A stretch of DNA of 5,150 nucleotides from Desulfobacteraceae bacterium (GTDB lineage Bacteria; Desulfobacterota; Desulfobacteria; Desulfobacterales; UBA11574), in the NCBI GenBank assembly GCA_029857875.1, contig JAOUGB010000215.1, positions 1 through 5,150 on the forward strand. Reading direction: 5' to 3'. The position numbers were made by a program, and so were the translations under genes. This document shows positions 1 to 5,150 of this stretch, in pieces. Position 1 is the first letter of the stretch; each line of letters opens with the position of its first letter. Under the pieces are notes generated by a model that made no database searches, was not told the origin of the DNA, and saw only the letters and a list, made by a program, of their open reading frames with translations.

Positions 1-1190
1 ACATGAAATTTATCATCCTTTACCATGATTTCAGCCACCCTTGGCCTGGAACAGTAATTGGAGGACATGGTAAAGCCGTAAGCACCTGCGCTCATCACGG
101 CAAGAAGATCGCCCTTCTTTACATCGGGAATCTTGCGGTCTACCGCCAGAAAATCCCCGGACTCGCAAATCGGCCCCACAATATCTGCCGTTATCAGCAG
201 ACCTTCAGTACCCACGACCGGTTCAATGGCATGGAAAGCGTTGTACAGTGTGGGACGCATCAGATCGTTCATGCCCGCATCAGCAATAATAAACTCCTTG
301 TCCTTGCCGGACTTTCTGAAAAGAACCTCTGTAACCAGTATGCCGGCGTTACCGACGATAACCCTTCCAGGTTCCAGAATAAGCTTAAGCTGAGAGCCTT
401 TAAGAGATCCCACAATTGCTTTGGCATATTCGCGGGGATGGGGCGGCGATTCATCGTTATAGGTTATCCCAAGGCCCCCACCCATATCCAAAAATCGGAT
501 TTCGATTCCCATTTGCCTGAGTTCATCAATCAAATCTTTTATGCTTTCCAGAGCTTCGACAAAAGGTTTTGCATCTGTAATCTGAGATCCGATATGGCAA
601 TCAATACCCACGACATCGATGTTCTCGAGCCGGCTTGCAACCTTGTACCCTTCAAGGGCGGACTCTTTATCAATGCCAAACTTGTTTTTTTTAAGACCGG
701 TCGAAATATAGGGATGCGTTTTGGGATCAACGTCAGGGTTCACCCGAATCGCCACAGGTGCTATTGTTTCTAATATGCCGGCCCTTTTATTGATAAGCTC
801 AAGTTCCTCGATGGACTCGACATTGAACATTAAAATGCCTGCTTCCAGAGCATAGTCAATCTCATCGACGCGCTTTCCCACACCGGAATAGACGATTTTA
901 TCCGGAGAAAAACCTGCTCTTAAACCGCGATATAGTTCTCCGCCCGAGACAATATCAAGTCCGCTGCCAAGGCTTTCAAACAGCTTTAAAACAGACAGGT
1001 TTGTGTTGGCCTTTGCAGAGTAACATACGAGTCTGTCCAGGCCCTCGAAAGCCTCGTAAAATATTAGATAATGGCGTTTTAACGTCGCATGGCTATATAA
1101 ATAAAACGGCGTGCCGATATGTTCGGCTATTATCCGGACCGGAACATCTTCACAATATAATTCATTGTCGCGGTATTTAAAATGATGCAT
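1..1190 (-). CDS. lysA: Diaminopimelate decarboxylase, 3' end cut by window
   Basis: This cytoplasmic PLP enzyme (fold-type III, alanine-racemase-like barrel) decarboxylates meso-diaminopimelate to L-lysine, the last step of the DAP pathway. I translated 396 uninterrupted codons. Visible motifs are CYSAKAN with the PLP-binding lysine at residue 60, HIGSQ at 199-203, the glycine-rich phosphate-binding GGGLGI at 237-242, EPGR at 273-276, the active-site CESGD at 342-346 (Cys342), and GAYGFTMSSNYCSRPR at 369-384. The family usually has about 415-420 residues, so only about 20 C-terminal residues should lie beyond position 1. The start is well fixed: an in-frame TAA lies two codons upstream (1194-1196), and an AGGA ribosome binding site at 1202-1205 sits 11 nt before the ATG, which is slightly long. 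Unlike the arg genes, it is separated from its upstream neighbour by 290 bp that could hold its own promoter and leader. The motifs make ornithine or arginine decarboxylase unlikely. Confidence 0.97.
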   Translation of the reverse strand, partial: MHHFKYRDNELYCEDVPVRIIAEHIGTPFYLYSHATLKRHYLIFYEAFEGLDRLVCYSAKANTNLSVLKLFESLGSGLDIVSGGELYRGLRAGFSPDKIVYSGVGKRVDEIDYALEAGILMFNVESIEELELINKRAGILETIAPVAIRVNPDVDPKTHPYISTGLKKNKFGIDKESALEGYKVASRLENIDVVGIDCHIGSQITDAKPFVEALESIKDLIDELRQMGIEIRFLDMGGGLGITYNDESPPHPREYAKAIVGSLKGSQLKLILEPGRVIVGNAGILVTEVLFRKSGKDKEFIIADAGMNDLMRPTLYNAFHAIEPVVGTEGLLITADIVGPICESGDFLAVDRKIPDVKKGDLLAVMSAGAYGFTMSSNYCSRPRVAEIMVKDDKFH

Positions 1191-1210
1191 AAATTAGGTG
1201 TTCCTAAGTA

Positions 1211-1258
1211 AAATCCTAGCCCAGAGGACTAGGCTCTGGTTCTCCCCAGAGGGGATTT
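1211..1258 (-). promoter_or_regulatory. Candidate structured leader with alternative hairpins upstream of lysA
   Basis: Read on the minus strand, the hexamer CTCTGG occurs at 1251-1246 and again at 1226-1221, with one inverted copy, CCAGAG, at 1239-1234 between them. The middle copy can pair with either flank, giving two mutually exclusive 6-bp hairpins with loops of 6 and 7 nt. Further possible stems are TCCCC/GGGGA (1243-1247 with 1251-1255), CCTAG/CTAGG (1215-1219 with 1229-1233), and an outer AAATCC/GGATTT pair (1211-1216 with 1253-1258). The block ends 20 nt before the lysA start. Competing helices just upstream of a ribosome binding site are typical of attenuator-type leaders, but no family is recognised and no ligand is implied. 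It could instead be a hairpin-rich repeat. Confidence 0.4.
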
Positions 1259-1290
1259 GTTTTGTTGAAAGGTCATTTTAGAAGATAGGA

Positions 1291-1319
1291 ATTATGAATT
1301 AGAAAATAGATAACCGCAA
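1291..1319 (-). promoter_or_regulatory. Candidate sigma-70 promoter for lysA
   Basis: On the minus strand, TTGCGG (1319-1314) is followed after exactly 17 nt by CATAAT (1296-1291). The -10 box matches the TATAAT consensus at five of six positions; the -35 box matches only at TTG. A start site near 1284 would give a leader of roughly 95 nt that contains the hairpin block at 1211-1258. The surrounding sequence is AT-rich, so chance matches are common and this remains a prediction. Confidence 0.4.
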
Positions 1320-1383
1320 ATGGGCACAAATGATCATTAATATTTTTATTTTAATTTGAGTTTATTTGTGTTTATTCGTGGTT
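1312..1383. repeat. Imperfect palindromic element with 10-bp internal periodicity
   Basis: The 20-nt arm at 1312-1331 (AACC...CAAAT) is an imperfect inverted copy of the arm at 1364-1383 (ATTTG...GGTT), with 15 of 20 positions matching across a 32-nt AT-rich spacer. All five differences are transitions. In plus-strand RNA four of them would form G-U pairs, leaving only one mismatch. Each arm is built of 10-bp units: GTTTATTTGT at 1360-1369 is followed by GTTTATTCGT at 1370-1379, and the left arm carries two matching units ending in CAAAT. It looks like a dispersed intergenic repeat, but copies elsewhere in the genome cannot be seen from here. Confidence 0.5.
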
Positions 1384-1480
1384 TTCCTTATCCTTTTACC
1401 TCTTTCCTTTTTACTATTTCCTATTTCTGGATTAAAATTTTGGTCATTGAATATTTAAAGGCTCGTAAAAAGTTAAAAAG

Positions 1481-1633
1481 TTATTTTTTTTCAAGAGTGT
1501 TTGGTGTTTGCTCTCCTGATTTTTCCGCTGGTGGTCTGGGCGGCGCCTTTTTGCCGCATGCTGAAATAAAAGGCGCCAGCAAAATAGCAACAAAACATAT
1601 TAAAACAAGACCCTTTTTAATAATTTTTTTCAT
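1481..1633 (-). CDS. lptM: Small LptM/YifL-like outer-membrane lipoprotein
   Basis: This 50-residue lipoprotein has a basic N-terminus (MKKIIKKG), a hydrophobic stretch at residues 9-23, and the lipobox ISAC with the lipidated cysteine at residue 26. The mature part is only 25 residues, opening CGKKAPPRPP and ending in a polar, lysine-rich tail. Residue +2 is glycine, not the aspartate that retains lipoproteins in the inner membrane, so an outer-membrane location is expected. The Cys-Gly-x-Lys-x-Pro opening resembles LptM (YifL), which in E. coli assists disulfide maturation of the LptD/LptE lipopolysaccharide translocon and is encoded beside dapF. A place beside lysine-pathway genes fits that pattern. 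The ATG overlaps the argH stop as ATGA, implying translational coupling; a GAGGG directly abuts the ATG, too close to act as a normal ribosome binding site. The lipoprotein call is firm; the LptM function is inferred from a short motif and position. Confidence 0.85.
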   Translation of the reverse strand: MKKIIKKGLVLICFVAILLAPFISACGKKAPPRPPAEKSGEQTPNTLEKK

Positions 1634-3024
1634 CCCTCAACCATTTTTATCTCAAGCTCTCTCTCAGCCGCCTTTATTGCGGCCTTCACACATTCCAAGG
1701 CCGTTCCTCCAATGGACTTTCTCCGGTTGATCATTTGATCAGTGGTTAAAATTTTGAATATGTCTTTTTTAATATGAGATGAAAAGGATTTTAACTCGTT
1801 GAGAGTGAGTTCGTGAAGCTCCTTTTTCTTGCTCAAAGCGTATGCAACAGCCTCTCCGACACAGCCATGTGCCTGGCGAAACGGCATACCGCTGGCCACA
1901 AGATAGTCCGCCATATCGGTTGCATTTAAAAATCCCTTGGATGTCGCCCGCTCCATCACCTCCCGATTTATCTTCAATTTTGGAAGCATTTTTATATAAA
2001 TTTCTATGCATTTTTTTAATATGTCCACGGTTTGGAACAAGGCGGTTTTATCTTCCTGCATGTCCCGATTATAAGACAACGGCAATGACTTCATCATCGT
2101 CAAAAGGGAAATCAGATCTCCGAAAACACGCCCTGTCTTTCCCCGCACCAACTCAGGCACATCAGGGTTCTTCTTTTGAGGCATGATGCTGCTGCCGGTG
2201 GCAAAGGAATCCGGAAGCTCAATAAAGCCAAATTCCGATGAAGACCATAAAATAAGCTCTTCTGACATGCGGCTTAAATGAACCATGCAGATGCTTGCAG
2301 CTGATAGAAATTCAATGATAAAATCTCTGTCTGAAACCGCATCGATACTATTCGCCGATACTTTGGGAAAGTCGAGAAGCTGTGCCGTGTACTCCCTGTC
2401 TATGGGATAGGTTGTTCCTGCCATTGCCGCACTTCCCAATGGCAAAACGTTTATTCGTCTTAAACCGTCATTGAACCGGTCGATATCTCTTGAAAACATC
2501 TCATAATACGCCATGAAATGATGGGACAAAAGAACCGGTTGAGCCCGCTGAAGGTGTGTATAACCGGGCAGAACAACATCAATGTATGTTTTAGCAAGGT
2601 CCACCATGACCTTTGCAAGCATAACAAGGTGCTTTACTGTATTTAAGGTCTCATCCCTTAAATACATCCTCACATCCAATACGACCTGGTCATTTCGGCT
2701 TCTTGCAGTATGAAGTTTCTGTGCGACCTTTCCAACTTTTTCAATAAGCCTGGTCTCGATGTGCATGTGAATATCCTCCAGGCTCTTATCAAATTGGAAC
2801 TCTCCCCGTTCAATCTCTCGCTTGATCAAACCAAGTCCTTCAATCAATACCAAAGCATCTGCGTCTGAAATAATAGAAGCCTTTGCAAGCATGCGGCAGT
2901 GGGCAATACTTCCTTCAATATCATAAGAATATAAGCGCTTATCGATATCAATGGAAGATGTAAAGTCTTCAACCATTCTATCCGTTTTTTCGGAAAACCT
3001 GCCGTTCCAAAGTTTCTCAGACAT
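1630..3024 (-). CDS. argH: Argininosuccinate lyase
   Basis: This cytoplasmic homotetrameric enzyme cleaves argininosuccinate to arginine and fumarate, the last step of arginine synthesis. The protein has 464 residues, normal for bacterial ArgH, and starts MSEKLWNGRF as the family does. Visible superfamily regions are HTARSRNDQV at 105-114, PGYTHLQRAQPV at 153-164 with the conserved histidine at 157, and the fumarase/aspartase signature GSSIMPQKKNPD at 277-288, which carries the catalytic serine loop. RKSIGGTA follows at 435-442. I chose the ATG at 3024 because GAGG lies 5 nt upstream (3030-3033) and homologues begin here. The longer open frame from 3057 adds 11 residues unlike the family, and its ATG falls in a tandem repeat. 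There is no C-terminal acetyltransferase fusion of the ArgHA type. It follows argG by 64 nt and overlaps the lipoprotein gene by 4 nt. Confidence 0.98.
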   Translation of the reverse strand: MSEKLWNGRFSEKTDRMVEDFTSSIDIDKRLYSYDIEGSIAHCRMLAKASIISDADALVLIEGLGLIKREIERGEFQFDKSLEDIHMHIETRLIEKVGKVAQKLHTARSRNDQVVLDVRMYLRDETLNTVKHLVMLAKVMVDLAKTYIDVVLPGYTHLQRAQPVLLSHHFMAYYEMFSRDIDRFNDGLRRINVLPLGSAAMAGTTYPIDREYTAQLLDFPKVSANSIDAVSDRDFIIEFLSAASICMVHLSRMSEELILWSSSEFGFIELPDSFATGSSIMPQKKNPDVPELVRGKTGRVFGDLISLLTMMKSLPLSYNRDMQEDKTALFQTVDILKKCIEIYIKMLPKLKINREVMERATSKGFLNATDMADYLVASGMPFRQAHGCVGEAVAYALSKKKELHELTLNELKSFSSHIKKDIFKILTTDQMINRRKSIGGTALECVKAAIKAAERELEIKMVEG

Positions 3025-3029
3025 GGACA

Positions 3030-3033
3030 CCTC
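3030..3033 (-). promoter_or_regulatory. Ribosome binding site that fixes the argH start
   Basis: GAGG lies 5 nt before the ATG at 3024 and supports that start over the upstream in-frame ATG at 3057. Confidence 0.65.
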
Positions 3034-3054
3034 GTGAATACGTACCCTAATACC

Positions 3055-3080
3055 CATTACCTATCATACATTACCTATCA
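3055..3080. repeat. Tandem repeat in the argG-argH gap (12-mer, period 14)
   Basis: CATTACCTATCA occurs exactly twice, at 3055-3066 and 3069-3080, separated by TA, giving a 14-bp period. A degraded third unit (CCTTACATCTATC) follows at 3081-3093 and runs into the argG stop codon. On the coding strand it reads as purine-rich TGATAGGTAATG units. It occupies much of the 64-nt gap between argG and argH. It is probably a slippage-type microsatellite; no regulatory role is evident. Confidence 0.8.
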
Positions 3081-3088
3081 CCTTACAT

Positions 3089-4291
3089 CTATCTTTTCAT
3101 CATTTTCTGAATTCTCAATCTCAGTGCATTCAAACGTATAAAACCTTCTGCATCTTTCTGTCGGTATACGGCATCGTCTTCAAACGTAGCAAAATCTTCG
3201 CTGTAAATGGACAAATCGGATTTACGCCCGAGAACCATGCAGTTACCTTTATAAAGCTTTAGGCGTACCTTTCCCGAAACATTTTTCTGGGTCTGGTCGA
3301 CCATATTCTGAAGCAGTTCCATCTCGGGTGAAAACCAGAAACCATAATACACCAGTTCGGAATACTTCGGAATCAATGAATCACGCAAGTGCATGACTTC
3401 TCTGTCCATGGTAATCGATTCTATGGCCATATGTGCTGTCCTTAGCACCGTGCCGCCCGGAGTTTCATAGACGCCTCGAGATTTCATGCCCACGAAACGA
3501 TTTTCGACAATATCAGCCCGCCCGATGCCGTGACGCCCCGCAAACCTGTTGAGCTCTTTGAGAAAATTCGCCGGGGACATATTTTCATCGTTTATCGCCA
3601 CAGGATTACCCTGTTCAAACGTTATTTCGATAATCTCGGGTTCATCCGGGGCATCTTGGGGGGACACGGTCATGGTAAACATATCCTCGGACGGCTGCTT
3701 CCAGGGATCTTCAAGCTGGCCTCCCTCGAAACTGATGTGGAGAAGATTTCTATCGGTACTGTATGGCTTTGCATGGGTTGTCGGAACCTTGATACCATGT
3801 TGTTCGGCAAAAGCCATGAGAGCACTGCGAGAATTAAGATCCCATTCACGCCACGGCGCAATAATCTTTATATTTGGATCGATGGCCAAATAGCTGAGTT
3901 CAAACCTTACCTGATCGTTCCCCTTCCCTGTTGCACCATGACTTACCGCATCAGCTCCTTCTATTTTTGCAATTTCCATCTGTCGTTTTGCAATCAGGGG
4001 CCTGGCAAGAGATGTGCCCAGAAGATACTGTCCTTCATAGATGGCATTGGCACGAAACGCCGGAAAAACATAATCTTTTACGAAAGTTTCCTGCAAATCA
4101 TCGATATACACCTTACTTGCCCCGGTATTTAAAGCATTCTCTTTTATCTGATCGACTTCATCGCCCTGACCGATGTTCGCTGAGAATGCGATAACATCAC
4201 ATTCATAGGTTTCAATAAGCCATTTTAGGATGACAGACGTATCGAGACCTCCTGAATATGCCAGAACAATTTTATTAATAGAATCAGACAC
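3089..4291 (-). CDS. argG: Argininosuccinate synthase
   Basis: This cytoplasmic enzyme joins citrulline and aspartate with ATP to give argininosuccinate, AMP and pyrophosphate, the penultimate step of arginine synthesis. It has 400 residues, the usual length for the common bacterial type. An N-terminal ATP-pyrophosphatase domain carries the AYSGGLDTS loop at 11-19, followed by [16 protein letters not shown] at 87-102 and [14 protein letters not shown] at 118-131. [15 protein letters not shown] lies at 177-191, and [20 protein letters not shown], in the C-terminal synthetase domain, begins at 255. Translation starts with GTG. It is preceded at 7-nt spacing by a strong AGAGGGGAG ribosome binding site (4299-4307), and no ATG lies in frame just upstream. 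It ends in TAG. Its place between argF and argH, with short gaps and no visible terminator, indicates one operon. Confidence 0.98.
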   Translation of the reverse strand: MSDSINKIVLAYSGGLDTSVILKWLIETYECDVIAFSANIGQGDEVDQIKENALNTGASKVYIDDLQETFVKDYVFPAFRANAIYEGQYLLGTSLARPLIAKRQMEIAKIEGADAVSHGATGKGNDQVRFELSYLAIDPNIKIIAPWREWDLNSRSALMAFAEQHGIKVPTTHAKPYSTDRNLLHISFEGGQLEDPWKQPSEDMFTMTVSPQDAPDEPEIIEITFEQGNPVAINDENMSPANFLKELNRFAGRHGIGRADIVENRFVGMKSRGVYETPGGTVLRTAHMAIESITMDREVMHLRDSLIPKYSELVYYGFWFSPEMELLQNMVDQTQKNVSGKVRLKLYKGNCMVLGRKSDLSIYSEDFATFEDDAVYRQKDAEGFIRLNALRLRIQKMMKR

Positions 4292-4298
4292 TATGAAT

Positions 4299-4307
4299 CT
4301 CCCCTCT
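4299..4307 (-). promoter_or_regulatory. Strong ribosome binding site for the GTG start of argG
   Basis: AGAGGGGAG, read on the minus strand, is complementary to the 16S rRNA 3' end and sits 7 nt before GTG at 4291. It decides the start in the absence of an in-frame ATG and may offset the weaker initiation codon. Confidence 0.8.
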
Positions 4308-4353
4308 TATACAAATTCTACAAATTTTGATGTAGCAGGCCAAAATAAATTTT

Positions 4354-5150
4354 TTAGGTTAACAAAACATCAAGTATCGCCTTATGCATGTGCAGCTTAT
4401 TTTCAGATTGATCCCAGACAACGGAGTTCGGCCCCTCCAATACGTCTTCATGAATCTCTTCACCCCTGTGTGCCGGAAGGCAGTGCATCACAACAGCATC
4501 TTCGGCAGCGTTTTTTAACAGCATTTTATTGATCTGAAAAGGTTCAAAAACACGCTTCCTGCTGTCCAGCTCTCCCTCCTGACCCATGCTGGCCCAAACA
4601 TCGGTATACACAACATCGGCATTATTCACGGCTTCAACAGGGTCCGTGGTTAAAACAATTTTTCCAACGCTTAGATCCAATGCCCTTTCCATTACACTCT
4701 GGTCAGGTGAATACCCATCGGGACAGGCTAAAATAAGGTTCAAACCCAGAACAGCCGCAGCATTGATCCAGGAATGCGCAACATTATTTCCGTCTCCAAC
4801 CCAGGCAATTTTAATGTTTTCGTAGCCGCCTTTATATTCGATCACCGTCATAATATCGCTTAAAACCTGGCATGGATGGAAAAGATCTGAAAGGGCATTA
4901 ATGACCGGTATGGTCGTAAATTCGGCAAACTCGTCTAAAAGTTCCTGTGAATATGTGCGAATCGCCAAACCGTCCAAATACCTTGAAAGTACCCTTGCAG
5001 TATCCCGAACAGGCTCGTTTCTGGCAATTTGGGTGTCTTTAGCACTGATAAAAATCGGTGTCCCGCCCAGTTGTGCCATTGCCGCTTCAAAGGAAACACG
5101 TGTGCGGGTTGAAGGCTTTTCGAAAATAAGACCCAGGGTTTTGCCCCCAA
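4354..5150 (-). CDS. argF: Ornithine carbamoyltransferase, 5' end cut by window
   Basis: This cytoplasmic enzyme transfers the carbamoyl group of carbamoyl phosphate to ornithine, making citrulline for ArgG. The frame is open from the window edge to a TAA at 4354-4356. The 264 complete codons visible lack roughly the first 40-45 residues of a family of about 305. Counting from the first complete codon, the carbamoyl-phosphate motif STRTR is at 13-17, HPCQ at 91-94, WVGDGNNVAHSW at 116-127, DVWASMGQE at 183-191 (the SMG loop that recognises ornithine), and HCLPAHRGEEI at 222-232 with the catalytic cysteine. The SMG loop and the HCLP motif favour ornithine over acetyl- or succinyl-ornithine or aspartate as acceptor. 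The internal ATG at position 5079 is not the start, because the essential STRTR motif lies upstream of it. A 62-nt gap separates it from argG. Confidence 0.97.
   Translation of the reverse strand, partial: GGKTLGLIFEKPSTRTRVSFEAAMAQLGGTPIFISAKDTQIARNEPVRDTARVLSRYLDGLAIRTYSQELLDEFAEFTTIPVINALSDLFHPCQVLSDIMTVIEYKGGYENIKIAWVGDGNNVAHSWINAAAVLGLNLILACPDGYSPDQSVMERALDLSVGKIVLTTDPVEAVNNADVVYTDVWASMGQEGELDSRKRVFEPFQINKMLLKNAAEDAVVMHCLPAHRGEEIHEDVLEGPNSVVWDQSENKLHMHKAILDVLLT

Larger units (their letters stand above)
1191..1480. other. Non-coding gap between the lipoprotein gene and lysA
   Basis: This AT-rich stretch shows no credible gene on either strand. The long plus-strand open frame through it runs antisense into the lipoprotein gene and the end of argH and has no family features. 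From the lptM side toward lysA it holds an A/T-rich segment after the lipoprotein stop, a 47-nt pyrimidine-rich tract on the plus strand (1382-1428, interrupted only by five A residues), the palindromic element, the candidate promoter, and the hairpin cluster before the lysA ribosome binding site. No GC-rich stem with a T-run that would end transcription from argH/lptM is visible in the minus orientation. Confidence 0.7.

Noticed and set aside
3..773. Long plus-strand open frame at the left edge
   Set aside because: It is antisense to lysA, whose minus-strand frame shows all family motifs; the plus-strand protein has no recognisable features.
1243..1270. Rho-independent terminator (TCCCC-AGA-GGGGA followed by a T-rich run)
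   Set aside because: The T-run follows the stem only on the plus strand, where no gene ends; the stem is just 5 bp and all genes here run on the minus strand.
1191..1290. Lysine riboswitch upstream of lysA
   Set aside because: The space from the candidate transcription start to lysA is about 95 nt, well short of the usual lysine riboswitch, and I could not find its conserved core.
1466..1492. Terminator after the lipoprotein gene in the A/T-run region
   Set aside because: Only A-run and T-run pairing is possible, with no GC-containing stem, so a functional terminator is not supported.
1356..1730. Plus-strand open frame across the lptM-lysA gap and the end of argH
   Set aside because: It runs antisense to the lipoprotein gene and argH, begins inside the AT-rich repeat, and is low-complexity and Phe/Pro-rich without family resemblance.
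3025..3057. Eleven-residue N-terminal extension of ArgH from an upstream ATG
   Set aside because: The extension does not match the family start, the ATG arises from the tandem repeat, and a GAGG ribosome binding site precedes the ATG at 3024.
3530..4132. Plus-strand 200-codon open frame within argG
   Set aside because: It is a shadow of the confidently identified argG on the opposite strand, with no motif of its own.
4935..5150. Minus-strand frame beginning with TTG at the right edge
   Set aside because: It overlaps argF in another frame; the argF frame carries STRTR and continues to the window edge.

Overview
The window is a stretch of core amino-acid biosynthesis on the minus strand. Read in the direction of transcription (high to low coordinates), it holds argF (5' end cut by the window), argG, argH, a 50-codon lipoprotein gene resembling lptM/yifL, a gap of about 290 bp, and lysA (3' end cut by the window by roughly 20 codons). 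No gene on the plus strand can be supported.

The gene order and protein style (moderate-to-low GC, AT-rich gaps, a tiny CG-K-K-x-P-P lipoprotein between argH and lysA) suggest a Gram-negative bacterium with an outer membrane. A Desulfobacterota (former deltaproteobacterial, sulfate-reducer-like) lineage is most likely. This assignment rests on remembered synteny, not on a search.

Region by region: 5150-4354 is ornithine carbamoyltransferase; 4353-4292 is a short gap with a strong ribosome binding site; 4291-3089 is argininosuccinate synthase, starting with GTG; 3088-3025 is a gap carrying a 14-bp-period tandem repeat; 3024-1630 is argininosuccinate lyase; 1633-1481 is the small lipoprotein, whose ATG overlaps the argH stop as ATGA; 1480-1191 is non-coding, with a pyrimidine-rich tract, an imperfect palindromic element of 10-bp periodicity, a candidate promoter and a cluster of alternative hairpins; 1190-1 is diaminopimelate decarboxylase.

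ArgF, ArgG and ArgH carry out the last three steps from ornithine to arginine. LysA carries out the last step from meso-diaminopimelate to lysine. The lipoprotein probably acts at the outer membrane and is not a biosynthetic enzyme. I see no clearly novel system. The parts that most repay a second look are the lptM-like gene, which is easily missed because of its size, and the structured lptM-lysA gap, where a candidate promoter and mutually exclusive hairpins could form a short leader controlling lysA.
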